From JAZLDV01 sp045614925 (GTDB lineage: Bacteria; Bacillota_I; Bacilli_A; Erysipelotrichales; Coprobacillaceae), in contig JAZLDV010000054.1 in the NCBI GenBank assembly GCA_045614925.1, forward strand, positions 1-30,738: a DNA stretch of 30,738 nt, read 5' to 3'. How positions within the stretch are numbered: the stretch's first letter is position 1; each line of letters starts with the position of its first letter. A program made the position numbers and the translations under genes. Shown here piece by piece: positions 1-8,020 of this stretch. The notes beneath the pieces are model-generated. The model did no database searches. It had not been told where the DNA came from and worked only from the letters and a program-made list of their open reading frames with translations.

Positions 1-104
1 GTGGTGATGGCATGATGGACACACCTGTACCCATACCGAACACAGAAGTTAAGCATCATAACGGCGACGATAGTGAGCAATCGCAACAATAGCAAGCTGC
101 CAGT
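1..104 (+). rRNA. rrf: 5S ribosomal RNA (5' end cut by the window)
   Basis: The conserved 5S core is readable: an ACCTGT..CCATACCGAACACAGAAGTTAAG-type segment at about 25-58, followed by the GGCGACGATAGT block. The 3' end CTGCCAG at 97-103 should pair with a 5' CTGG that is mostly missing, so only a few 5' bases lie outside the window. This marks the 3' end of a rRNA operon transcribed rightward, with the Rho-independent terminator immediately after. Confidence 0.93.
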
Positions 105-109
105 TTCAC

Positions 110-137
110 GGATATCCCTTCGGATATCCTTTTTTCT
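110..137 (+). terminator. rRNA operon terminator
   Basis: Stem GGATATCC (110-117), loop CTTC, stem GGATATCC (122-129), then a run of seven T. It lies six bases after the 5S 3' end, the usual arrangement for a Rho-independent terminator. Confidence 0.9.
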
Positions 138-143
138 TGTCAG

Positions 144-175
144 AAAAGCCACTTCAGAATATGAGGTGGCTTTTT
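144..175. terminator. bidirectional terminator, mainly for the minus-strand asnB-like gene
   Basis: AAAAGCCACTTC (144-155) pairs with GAGGTGGCTTTT (163-174) with one mismatch; GCCAC/GTGGC forms the core. It is A-rich on the left and T-rich on the right, so it can act on both strands. The right arm touches the stop codon of the minus-strand gene (174-176). Confidence 0.8.
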
Positions 176-1934
176 ATAATTCTAATTTGATATTGTATTC
201 TCTAAACCATAATTCTATTTGGATAAGATATGCGAGTAATTGTGGTCCTTTCATTAATTGTCCATACCAAGGATATTGAAATGATTCACCTTTTGTTTTA
301 ACTAATTCTATCAGTTTATCTTTATTAAATAATTTATATAGTATTGTATCTTCTTTTGATAATATGACTTCTAGTTCTTTAACTAATAACTCAGTATAAA
401 CAGGTGAATAAGTTTTAGGATAAGGATTCTTTTTTCTGTGTGTAATCTCTCCTGGTAAGATATCATTAAATGCATCACGTAATAATGATTTTTCTTCATT
501 ATTTTTCATAAAATATTCGTCATTGATATTAAATACATATTCTATTATATCCTTTGAGGCAAATGGCATTCTAATTTCTTTGTTAAGAATATTTGAAATA
601 CATTCTCCTCTAATTAATAATGTTTGCATAAACCATTGATAATTTAGTAGGATTGTTCTTTTTGTTACTGATAAACTATTAACTTTGCTGCTTTCATAAG
701 AATCGATAATATAGTCTTTTATATTTAAATTTTTAACATTATCATTCAATAATTCAATTTTTTTATCTATGTCCCTCATCCAAGGGAACCATTTCTGATT
801 ATATAATTCTTCTTTGTAGAACCATGGATATCCTCCGAAAATTTCATCTGCACATTCACCAGATAATACAATTGGATAATTTTTTATTTCTCTTAAAAGT
901 AAATAAAAACTAGAATCGATATCACTCATTCCAGGCATATCTCTTGCTTTTACAACATCTAATAGATGTTTATAAAGATCATTTTGATTTATTGTGAGCG
1001 AAGTGTGAATATTTTTTAAAGACTTATTCATTATTTGTATATAATAGTCATCCTGAGTATTCTGATATTCATTGCTTTTAAAGTACATGTCCTGTTGTTC
1101 ATAACTAAGACTGAATGTATTAATTTTATAATATTTGTTTAAAATAGCACATATAATACTAGAATCTATGCCTCCTGATAATAAACATGCAGAACTATCG
1201 TGATCATATTGAAATAGAGTATTTTCATACAATAAATATTTAATATGATCTATTATCTCATCGTAATTGTCTGTAATTTTTTTCTTTTTTAAAATCCAAT
1301 AAGGCTGAATATTCATCTTTCCGTTATTTAGTGAAAGACTATGTGCAGGTTTTAATGAATAAATGTTTTTGTATATTGTCTTTCCCGGACTTAAACTTGG
1401 CCCAACACTTAGTAATTCTTTTATACCATCTTTATCAACGATACATTCTCCTAAATAGTCTAAAATACATTTTATTTTTGAACATATTATTAAAACACCT
1501 AAATCATTTGTGTAATAATACAAAGGTAAAATACCTAAATGATCTCTAGCAGCAAAAATAGTATTTTCATCCTTTATAACAAAGACAAAACTTCCTTCTA
1601 TATAATCTAAACATTTTTCTGAATAGTGACAGTATAAGAATGCAATGATCTCTTCATCAGATAGATTGTTTACGTCTAAGTCATAATCTTTTAAATCATT
1701 AAACAAAGATTGTTTTCTTTTTATTCTTCCATAATATACAATGTTAATATTTTTGTTAAAATAATTATATTGATGTGTAGTCATAAAGTTTTTATGGTAA
1801 TGAGGACGAACACAACTCATAGTCAAATTTTCTGATTCAAATTTAGTAACTATGTCTGTTTCACTCATTATTAAAGATTTATTTAAAGATGAACAATCTT
1901 TTTTTTCGTTAAAAATACATATAATTCCACTCAT
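174..1934 (-). CDS. asparagine synthetase-like protein, glutaminase site lost
   Basis: Full-length (586 aa) two-domain protein of the AsnB family. The N-terminal class II glutamine amidotransferase fold is recognisable, including RDHLGI at about residues 130-135. The C-terminal synthetase domain keeps the PP-loop SGGIDSS (about 253-259, ATP pyrophosphatase) and SGECADEIFGGY. In AsnB, Cys2 must be exposed after Met removal and is the glutaminase nucleophile; here the protein begins M-S-G-I-I. The Gln-binding NGE motif also reads YGR. I infer that it uses free ammonia or another amine, so it may be an ammonia-dependent Asn synthetase or a lactam/amide ligase of the beta-lactam-synthetase or lasso-cyclase type. 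Start: ATG at 1934 has GGTGAT six bases upstream; a GTG three codons earlier would overlap that site. It is monocistronic, divergent from comFA, and no peptide precursor gene is seen beside it. Confidence 0.85.
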   Translation of the reverse strand: MSGIICIFNEKKDCSSLNKSLIMSETDIVTKFESENLTMSCVRPHYHKNFMTTHQYNYFNKNINIVYYGRIKRKQSLFNDLKDYDLDVNNLSDEEIIAFLYCHYSEKCLDYIEGSFVFVIKDENTIFAARDHLGILPLYYYTNDLGVLIICSKIKCILDYLGECIVDKDGIKELLSVGPSLSPGKTIYKNIYSLKPAHSLSLNNGKMNIQPYWILKKKKITDNYDEIIDHIKYLLYENTLFQYDHDSSACLLSGGIDSSIICAILNKYYKINTFSLSYEQQDMYFKSNEYQNTQDDYYIQIMNKSLKNIHTSLTINQNDLYKHLLDVVKARDMPGMSDIDSSFYLLLREIKNYPIVLSGECADEIFGGYPWFYKEELYNQKWFPWMRDIDKKIELLNDNVKNLNIKDYIIDSYESSKVNSLSVTKRTILLNYQWFMQTLLIRGECISNILNKEIRMPFASKDIIEYVFNINDEYFMKNNEEKSLLRDAFNDILPGEITHRKKNPYPKTYSPVYTELLVKELEVILSKEDTILYKLFNKDKLIELVKTKGESFQYPWYGQLMKGPQLLAYLIQIELWFREYNIKLEL

Positions 1935-1969
1935 TTTTATCACCAGTATTAATATATGTCATACATAAA

Positions 1970-1991
1970 TAAATATGAGATAAATATGAGA
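1970..1991. repeat. tandem 11-bp direct repeat in the divergent asnB-like/comFA region
   Basis: TAAATATGAGA occurs twice head-to-tail with no spacer (1970-1980 and 1981-1991), inside the 100-base divergent region. An 11-bp period places both copies on one DNA face, so a regulator site is possible, but no known operator is recognised. Confidence 0.6.
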
Positions 1992-2034
1992 ATTAAAAAT
2001 AAAAAAACATATTATAATGATGATGGTGATAAAA

Positions 2035-3171
2035 ATGAAATGTCCTCGTTGTCAAAATGAATATAAAGATCAGATGTATAGTTTAAACAATACAATGTAC
2101 TGTAGAAAATGTATTAAGTTTAAAAAAGTTAACATTGATGATACAAGAAAAACAAAATTAATTAGATATTGTTTAAACAAAGTCACATATCATTTAGAAT
2201 TTGAACTTTCTAAGAAACAAAAACTTATATCTGAACAATTAAAGTCTAATTACAATAACAATCTCAATTCACTTGTTTTAGCAGTATGTGGTTCAGGAAA
2301 AACAGAAATCGTATTTGAAACTATATGTGATGCTTTAAATAAAGGGCATAGGGTCTGTTTTTGTGTTCCTCGAAAAGAAATAGCCAAAGAGTTATACGAA
2401 AGAATAAAAAGTTCTTTTTTAAATATAGATTTAGGTATCTGTATTGGTGGAATGGTAGAAAATGAAAATGCTCAGATGATAGTATGTACAATGCATCAGT
2501 TATATCGGTTTGAAAACAATATAGGTTTTGAATTAATGATTGCAGATGAAGTTGATGCTTTTCCTTTTTACGGTAACGAAGTTTTAAATGAAATATTTTC
2601 AAGATGTACTTTAAAAAATTATATAAAGCTTAGTGCAACATTTTTCAATGAAGATATAGGTGATGAAGAACTACTTGTGATGAATAGAAGATATCATGGG
2701 TATGATCTTCCTGTTCCTAAAATCTACCTTATGCCACAATTTCTTCAAAAAATGATGATGATACATATAATTAAAAAAATATCATATCCAGTCCTATTGT
2801 TTGTGCCTACTTGTCATTTAGTAAAAGAAGTATGTGATTATTTGAAAAGACATAAGATAAATGCATTAGGTATTTATTCTTCACATACCCATATTGATCA
2901 ATGTTTAACAAGTTTTAAAGAAAATAAAGTACAGGTGCTGGTTACTACAACTTTATTAGAAAGAGGAATAACGATTAAAGGTGTACAAGTTATTGTTTAT
3001 CATGCAGAAAATTCAGTTTTTAATAAAAGGACTTTAATTCAAATTGCAGGAAGAGTAGGGAGAAAACCAGGATATACAACGGGTATGGTATGCTTTTTAG
3101 CCCAAAGAAAAACAAAGGATATGAGCGAATGTATAAGCACAATCAGAAAATTAAATACAATGAATGTTTAA
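2035..3171 (+). CDS. comFA: ComFA, late-competence DEAD-box DNA translocase
   Basis: ComFA is a cytoplasmic superfamily 2 ATPase thought to drive transforming single-stranded DNA into the cell. Visible features: an N-terminal four-Cys zinc finger (Cys3, 6, 23, 26), Walker A AVCGSGKTEI at about residues 83-92, the DEAD-type box ADEVDAF at about 170-176, SATF motif III, and motif VI QIAGRVGRKPG near the C terminus. At 378 aa it is shorter than B. subtilis ComFA (about 460 aa) but has all core motifs. Start: several in-frame ATGs begin at 2017; ATG 2035 is preferred because GGTGAT lies six bases upstream and the protein then begins directly with the zinc finger. The 3' end overlaps comFC, the conserved comF operon order. 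Confidence 0.9.
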   Translation: MKCPRCQNEYKDQMYSLNNTMYCRKCIKFKKVNIDDTRKTKLIRYCLNKVTYHLEFELSKKQKLISEQLKSNYNNNLNSLVLAVCGSGKTEIVFETICDALNKGHRVCFCVPRKEIAKELYERIKSSFLNIDLGICIGGMVENENAQMIVCTMHQLYRFENNIGFELMIADEVDAFPFYGNEVLNEIFSRCTLKNYIKLSATFFNEDIGDEELLVMNRRYHGYDLPVPKIYLMPQFLQKMMMIHIIKKISYPVLLFVPTCHLVKEVCDYLKRHKINALGIYSSHTHIDQCLTSFKENKVQVLVTTTLLERGITIKGVQVIVYHAENSVFNKRTLIQIAGRVGRKPGYTTGMVCFLAQRKTKDMSECISTIRKLNTMNV

Positions 3172-3803
3172 TATGTTTTTCATCGTTGTTGAAAAAAACG
3201 ACTGTATCTCACCTTATATATCCTATGCCAATATGTCTAGACTGTATACAACGATTTTCTTTTATAAACAGGACAATTTTATTTCACCAATATCCGTTGC
3301 ATATTCTTTATAAGTATAATGATTTTTTTAAAGGATTGTTATATCAATATAAGGGAATGTATGATTATGCTCTTAAAGATGTATTTTTATGTTTGTATGA
3401 AAATGAACTTAAGAAAAAATATAAAGATTATGTTGTAGCTGTAGCCCCTAGCTCCAAAGAAGATAATCAAAAAAGAGGATTCTCACCAATGGAAACTTTA
3501 TCAAATAGCATATTTGATAATACGTTTACAGGACTTTATAAGGTTAACAATTTTAAACAAAGTGATTATACATTTGAAAAGAGAAAAATGGTCGAGAAAA
3601 ATTTATCCATTAAAGATAAAGAAAAATTGAAAGGCAAAAATGTTTTAATCATAGATGATGTATTAACATCAGGTGAAACATTAAAGACATGTTTAATGCT
3701 TGTTTTAAGTGCACAACCTAAACATGTTGAATTACTTGTACTATCTACCAAACAAGATTTAAAAGAACTAGAAAATAGAGCGAATACTGTACTTATAAAA
3801 TAA
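3129..3803 (+). CDS. comFC: ComFC, phosphoribosyltransferase-fold competence protein
   Basis: ComFC partners ComFA in DNA uptake. The N-terminal zinc-ribbon has two CxxC pairs (Cys13/16 and Cys36/39 of the 224-aa form), followed by a type I phosphoribosyltransferase fold. The PRPP-binding signature VLIIDDVLTSGET is intact near the C terminus, and the RGFSP segment upstream of it is typical of the family. Start: ATG 3129 follows AAAGGA by ten bases and gives a protein starting close to the zinc ribbon. The alternative ATG 3090 adds 13 residues without a recognisable ribosome binding site. The first 43 bases overlap the end of comFA, so translation is likely coupled. Confidence 0.9.
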   Translation: MYKHNQKIKYNECLICFSSLLKKTTVSHLIYPMPICLDCIQRFSFINRTILFHQYPLHILYKYNDFFKGLLYQYKGMYDYALKDVFLCLYENELKKKYKDYVVAVAPSSKEDNQKRGFSPMETLSNSIFDNTFTGLYKVNNFKQSDYTFEKRKMVEKNLSIKDKEKLKGKNVLIIDDVLTSGETLKTCLMLVLSAQPKHVELLVLSTKQDLKELENRANTVLIK

Positions 3804-3823
3804 TTTTAAAAAAATTTATATTA

Positions 3824-3865
3824 TTGACACAGTATAACAATTTTTTTGATTTTAATGAATATAAT
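3824..3865 (+). promoter_or_regulatory. promoter region of the cold-shock gene
   Basis: A perfect -35 TTGACA lies at 3824-3829. The best -10, TATAAT at 3860-3865, is too far away for it (30 bases); weaker -10-like sequences lie at 3848-3856. A promoter is expected here, but which -10 is used is unclear. Confidence 0.45.
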
Positions 3866-3896
3866 GTAATTGACCATGAAGTAAAGGAGAATGATT

Positions 3897-4094
3897 ATGC
3901 AAGGTAAAGTAAAATGGTTTAACTCAGAAAAAGGATTTGGATTTATTGATCGAGGAGAAGGGAAAGATGTTTTTGTACATTACTCTCAAATCGAACAAGA
4001 TGGTTACAAATCCTTGAATGAAGGTCAATTAGTTGAATTTGACTTATTTCAAAGCGATAGAGGATTACAAGCTAAAAATGTTGTAAAAATCTAA
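3897..4094 (+). CDS. csp: cold-shock domain protein (CspA family)
   Basis: A 65-residue single OB-fold protein that binds single-stranded RNA or DNA and acts as an RNA chaperone. RNP1 (KGFGFI) and RNP2 (VFVHYS) are intact, and the start MQGKVKWFN is canonical. The start is ATG 3897 because AAGGAG (3884-3889) sits seven bases upstream; ATG 3891 would be only one base from it. Own terminator follows directly; monocistronic. Confidence 0.96.
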   Translation: MQGKVKWFNSEKGFGFIDRGEGKDVFVHYSQIEQDGYKSLNEGQLVEFDLFQSDRGLQAKNVVKI

Positions 4095-4130
4095 AAAAAG
4101 TTGATGTCATATTTATGACATCACTTTTTT
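4095..4130 (+). terminator. terminator after the cold-shock gene
   Basis: Stem GATGTCAT (4103-4110), loop ATTT, stem ATGACATC (4115-4122), followed by CACTTTTTT. A-rich sequence on the 5' side lets it work in both directions. Confidence 0.88.
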
Positions 4131-4227
4131 ATTTAGAAGTTATTATTTAGTTAATAAAATGAAGATATATTATAGATGAAAACTTATTTTATTTCGTACT
4201 GTACTTCTTTTTTTTAACTGTGATATA

Positions 4228-4236
4228 TGTTATAAT
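4228..4236 (+). promoter_or_regulatory. extended -10 promoter of secA
   Basis: TGTTATAAT at 4228-4236 is a perfect extended -10 (TGnTATAAT). The matching -35 position (about 4208-4213) is only a T run. The start codon is 36 bases downstream. Confidence 0.7.
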
Positions 4237-4271
4237 TAGAATGTTATATGTACATGAAAGGAGAATTATTC

Positions 4272-6905
4272 ATGGCTAGCGAAGATATTAAAAAAGAATT
4301 AGATGAAAATGAAAGAAAATTATTAGAAGAGATGGGGTTAAATCCTGATGCAGATATTGTGGATTTAACAGAAGACTTTGGTGAAGACATTGAAGTTGAA
4401 ACATTTGAAAATGTGAAGAATACAGTAAGTGAACCGATTGAAGTTAATTATACTCCACAGGTTCAAAAAAGAGGATTTTTTGCAAAAATAAAATATGCGT
4501 TTTCTGAGGAAAACAAAGTAATGAAAACATTAGATAAACAATCTGATGAAGTTTTAGCGTTAGAACCAAAATATCAAAGAATGAGTGATGAAGAATTACA
4601 AGATCAAACTCGTTTATTTAAAGAAAGATTAGCTAATGGTGAAACATTAGATCAGATCATGATTGAAGCATATGCAACTGTAAGAGAAGCCGCATATAGA
4701 ATTTTAGGATTAAAAGCATTTAAAGTTCAAATTATGGGTGCGATTTCTTTACATAATGGTGATATTGCAGAAATGAAAACTGGAGAAGGGAAAACTTTAA
4801 CATCAGTATTTCCAGTTTATTTAAATGCCTTAGAAGGAAAAGGTGTACATGTTGTTACTGTTAATGATTACTTAGCAGCTCGTGATAAAAATGAAAATGG
4901 ACAAGTTTTAGAATTCTTAGGTTTAACTGTAGGTTTAAATAAACGTGAATTATCTAAACAGGAAAAACAAGCTCAGCATGGGTGCGATGTAACTTATACA
5001 ACAAATGCTGAATTAGGTTTTGATTACCTAAGAGATAATATGGTAACTAAATTAGAAAATAAGGTATTAAGACCATTAAATTATGCATTAGTAGATGAGG
5101 TTGACTCAATCTTAATCGATGAGTCTAGAACACCATTAATTATTTCAGGTGGTAAGAAAAATACTGCTGCTTTATATATTCAAGCTGACCGCTTTGTTAA
5201 ATCATTAATTGCAGAAAAAGATTATGAAGTGGATATTGAAAGTAAAACAGTTACTCTTACAAGAGACGGGATTACTAGAGCAGAAAAGAATTTCAAAATT
5301 GAAAACTTATATGATCCAGAACATACATCATTAGTTCATCATATTAATCAGGCGTTAAAAGCAAACTATGTAATGACTAAAGATGTAGAATACATGATTG
5401 CGACACAAGATGGATCTAGAGATATCAGAAATGCAAGCATTATGATTATCGACCAATTTACAGGACGTATTATGCCAGGTCGTCAATTTAGTGATGGATT
5501 ACATCAGGCATTAGAAGCAAAAGAAGGAGTTCCTATCAAAGAAGAAACTGTAACTCTTGCAACTATCACATATCAAAATTTCTTCAGATTATTTAACAAA
5601 TTAGCAGGTATGACAGGAACTGCAAAAACTGAAGAAGAAGAATTTAAAACAATCTACAACATGAGAGTTATTGAAATTCCTACAAATAGACCTGTTATTA
5701 GAGATGATAAATCAGATCTTATCTTCTCTACTCAAAAAGCTAAATACAATGCTATCTGTAATGAAGTAGAAAAAAGACATGCTTATGGACAACCTATTCT
5801 ACTTGGTACAGTTTCAGTAGAAACATCTGAATTATTAAGTAGAATGTTAACTAAACGTGGTATTCGTCATAATGTATTAAATGCGAAAAACCATGCTAAA
5901 GAGGCATTAATTATCGAAAAAGCAGGTGTAAAAGGTGCAGTTACAATTGCAACAAATATGGCAGGACGTGGGACTGACATTAAATTAGGACAAGGTGTAG
6001 CTGAACTTGGTGGATTAATGGTTATCGGAAGTGAAAGACATGAGTCTAGACGTATCGATAATCAGTTAAGAGGACGTTCTGGTCGTCAAGGAGATACTGG
6101 ATGTTCATTATTCTTCGTTTCATTTGAAGATGAATTAATGCAAAGATTTGCTGGAGAAAAATTACAACAATTCTCTAACTTCTTAGAAGATGAAGCAATT
6201 GAAAGTAAAATTGTATCAAAAACAATTGAAAATGCACAAAAACGTGTTGAAGGACAAAACTTTGATGTGCGTAAACAATTATTACAATATGATGATGTTA
6301 TGAGACAACAAAGAGAAATCATGTATAAAGAACGTGATGATATTATGTCTCAAGAATCATTAGGGGATATTGTAAAAGGAATGTTCTCTCAATCAGTTGA
6401 ACATGCTGTAAGAAAATATACAACTTTCAACGATAAAGAAGATGAAGTAGATGTTAAGAAAGTATTAGATTATGTATCTAAACATTATACATTACTTACA
6501 ACATTAACAACTACAAATGGAGAATTAGTAAAAAATAATCCATCAAAAGTTGTAGAAGTTGTAACAAATACAATTTATGCTTTATATCAAGACAGATTTA
6601 ATAAAGATCTTCCTCATGAAATTAAATTAGATTATGAAAGAAGAGTTTTATTAGGAATTATTGATCATACATGGATTAATCATATTGATGCAATGCAAAA
6701 ATTACGTAATGGAATTTATTTAAGAGCTTATGCTCAAAAAGATCCATTACAAGAATATACAGATGAAGGTTTCTATATGTTTGAAGAAATGACTAAATCA
6801 ATCGCAACTGAAATTTCATCACGTATTGTTCATATGGGTATTGCTCCAGGTTCTGAACAAGAAGGAAATATTCCAATTTTAGATATCGAAGTAGATTTTA
6901 AATAA
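4272..6905 (+). CDS. secA: preprotein translocase motor ATPase SecA
   Basis: SecA pushes unfolded preproteins through SecYEG using ATP. Walker A MKTGEGKT (about residues 168-175), DEVDSILIDE, the preprotein-binding region with MTGTAKTEEEEF, and motif VI NQLRGRSGRQGD are all present, so the motor should be active. The 877 aa are longer than usual because about 67 acidic residues precede the canonical N terminus (FFAKIKYAFSEENK). The C-terminal Cys/His zinc tail (CPCGSGKKYKNCHG-like) that binds SecB or ribosomes in many species is missing; the protein ends LDIEVDFK. The start is ATG 4272 with AAAGGAG nine bases upstream; ATG 4248 would put that site inside the gene. The stop overlaps the prfB start as TAATG. 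Confidence 0.97.
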   Translation: MASEDIKKELDENERKLLEEMGLNPDADIVDLTEDFGEDIEVETFENVKNTVSEPIEVNYTPQVQKRGFFAKIKYAFSEENKVMKTLDKQSDEVLALEPKYQRMSDEELQDQTRLFKERLANGETLDQIMIEAYATVREAAYRILGLKAFKVQIMGAISLHNGDIAEMKTGEGKTLTSVFPVYLNALEGKGVHVVTVNDYLAARDKNENGQVLEFLGLTVGLNKRELSKQEKQAQHGCDVTYTTNAELGFDYLRDNMVTKLENKVLRPLNYALVDEVDSILIDESRTPLIISGGKKNTAALYIQADRFVKSLIAEKDYEVDIESKTVTLTRDGITRAEKNFKIENLYDPEHTSLVHHINQALKANYVMTKDVEYMIATQDGSRDIRNASIMIIDQFTGRIMPGRQFSDGLHQALEAKEGVPIKEETVTLATITYQNFFRLFNKLAGMTGTAKTEEEEFKTIYNMRVIEIPTNRPVIRDDKSDLIFSTQKAKYNAICNEVEKRHAYGQPILLGTVSVETSELLSRMLTKRGIRHNVLNAKNHAKEALIIEKAGVKGAVTIATNMAGRGTDIKLGQGVAELGGLMVIGSERHESRRIDNQLRGRSGRQGDTGCSLFFVSFEDELMQRFAGEKLQQFSNFLEDEAIESKIVSKTIENAQKRVEGQNFDVRKQLLQYDDVMRQQREIMYKERDDIMSQESLGDIVKGMFSQSVEHAVRKYTTFNDKEDEVDVKKVLDYVSKHYTLLTTLTTTNGELVKNNPSKVVEVVTNTIYALYQDRFNKDLPHEIKLDYERRVLLGIIDHTWINHIDAMQKLRNGIYLRAYAQKDPLQEYTDEGFYMFEEMTKSIATEISSRIVHMGIAPGSEQEGNIPILDIEVDFK

Positions 6906-8020
6906 TGGAATTATATGAAATAAAAAATGGGCTTGAAAAAGCCCGTTTATTACTAAATGAACTTTTTATTTCTGCTGATATAGAAGTATTAAGAAGAGAA
7001 ATAGAAGGTTTAACTGTTCAGACAATGGAAGAGACATTCTGGAATGACCAGAATAAAGCTAAAAAAATATATGATCAATTAAATGAAATGAAAAAAACTG
7101 CTGATGAATATGGATCTTTAGATCAGTTATTAAGTGATTTAGAAGAAACATATATTCTTGTAAAAGAAACAGAAGATCCTGATTTTGAAGAATCATTAAA
7201 TCTTGATTATGAAGAATTTAGTCAAAGATTGAATGATTATGAAAAATTATTACTATTTTCCGGGAAATATGACCATCATAATGCGATTTTAGAAATTCAT
7301 CCTGGTGCAGGGGGAACAGAGTCACAGGATTGGGCATCTATGCTTATGAGAATGTACTCACGTTATAGTGATAAAAAAGGTTATAAATTAGAAGTTTTGG
7401 ATTATCTTGATGGGGAAGAAGCTGGATTAAAATCAGTGACTATGCGTTTTGTTGGATATAATGCATATGGGCATTTAAAAGCTGAAAAAGGTGTACATAG
7501 ATTGGTGAGAATCTCGCCATTTGACTCTTCGAAAAGAAGACATACATCATTTGCATCTGTAGATGTTATGCCTGAGTTTGATAATGATATTGAAATTGAA
7601 ATTAATCCAAATGATATCAGAGTTGACACATATAGAGCTTCTGGTGCAGGAGGACAACATGTTAATAAAACAGATTCTGCAATTCGTATGACGCATATTC
7701 CTACAAATATTGTAGTAACATGTCAGTCACAAAGATCACAGATTCAAAATAGAGAACAGGCATTAATTATGTTAAAAACAAAATTATACCAGTTAATGCT
7801 TGAAGAACAAGCAAGTCAGCTTAGCGAAATAAAAGGTGAACAAAAATCAATTGAGTGGGGAAGTCAGATTCGTTCATACGTACTACATCCATATTCTTTG
7901 GTAAAAGACAATCGTAGCCAATATGAATCTGGTAACCCTAAAAATATACTTGATGGAGATTTAGATGATTGCATTTATGCTTATTTAAAATCTATTGTCA
8001 AGGAGGATAATGATGAATAA
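6905..8020 (+). CDS. prfB: peptide chain release factor 2, without programmed frameshift
   Basis: RF2 ends translation at UGA and UAA. SPF at residues 204-206 (stop-codon recognition loop) and GGQ at 249-251 (peptidyl-tRNA hydrolysis, in RASGAGGQHVNKT) are present. The length of 371 aa is normal. In most bacteria prfB has an in-frame TGA at about codon 25 read by +1 frameshifting; here the stretch from ATG through LLLNELFISADIEVLRRE is one open frame with no CTTTGA, so that autoregulation is absent. The secA-prfB order is common in Firmicutes. The ATG overlaps the secA stop by one base, so expression probably depends on translational coupling. The gene's 3' end carries the AAGGAGG that serves the next gene. 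Confidence 0.97.
   Translation: MELYEIKNGLEKARLLLNELFISADIEVLRREIEGLTVQTMEETFWNDQNKAKKIYDQLNEMKKTADEYGSLDQLLSDLEETYILVKETEDPDFEESLNLDYEEFSQRLNDYEKLLLFSGKYDHHNAILEIHPGAGGTESQDWASMLMRMYSRYSDKKGYKLEVLDYLDGEEAGLKSVTMRFVGYNAYGHLKAEKGVHRLVRISPFDSSKRRHTSFASVDVMPEFDNDIEIEINPNDIRVDTYRASGAGGQHVNKTDSAIRMTHIPTNIVVTCQSQRSQIQNREQALIMLKTKLYQLMLEEQASQLSEIKGEQKSIEWGSQIRSYVLHPYSLVKDNRSQYESGNPKNILDGDLDDCIYAYLKSIVKEDNDE

Noticed and set aside
73..279. 68-codon open frame on the plus strand
   Set aside because: It starts inside the 5S rRNA and crosses the rRNA terminator and the end of the minus-strand gene; no ribosome binding site.
2013..2018. TATAAT as a comFA -10
   Set aside because: A transcript would start inside or next to the ribosome binding site at 2025-2030, and there is no -35 in place.
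3090..3128. Longer start for comFC
   Set aside because: No ribosome binding site before ATG 3090 and the added 13 residues are unlike the family.
4248..4271. Longer start for secA
   Set aside because: The AAAGGAG that serves ATG 4272 would lie inside the coding region.
6971..6995. RF2 programmed frameshift site
   Set aside because: Searched for an in-frame TGA with a CTT slip codon near codon 25; the frame is continuous.
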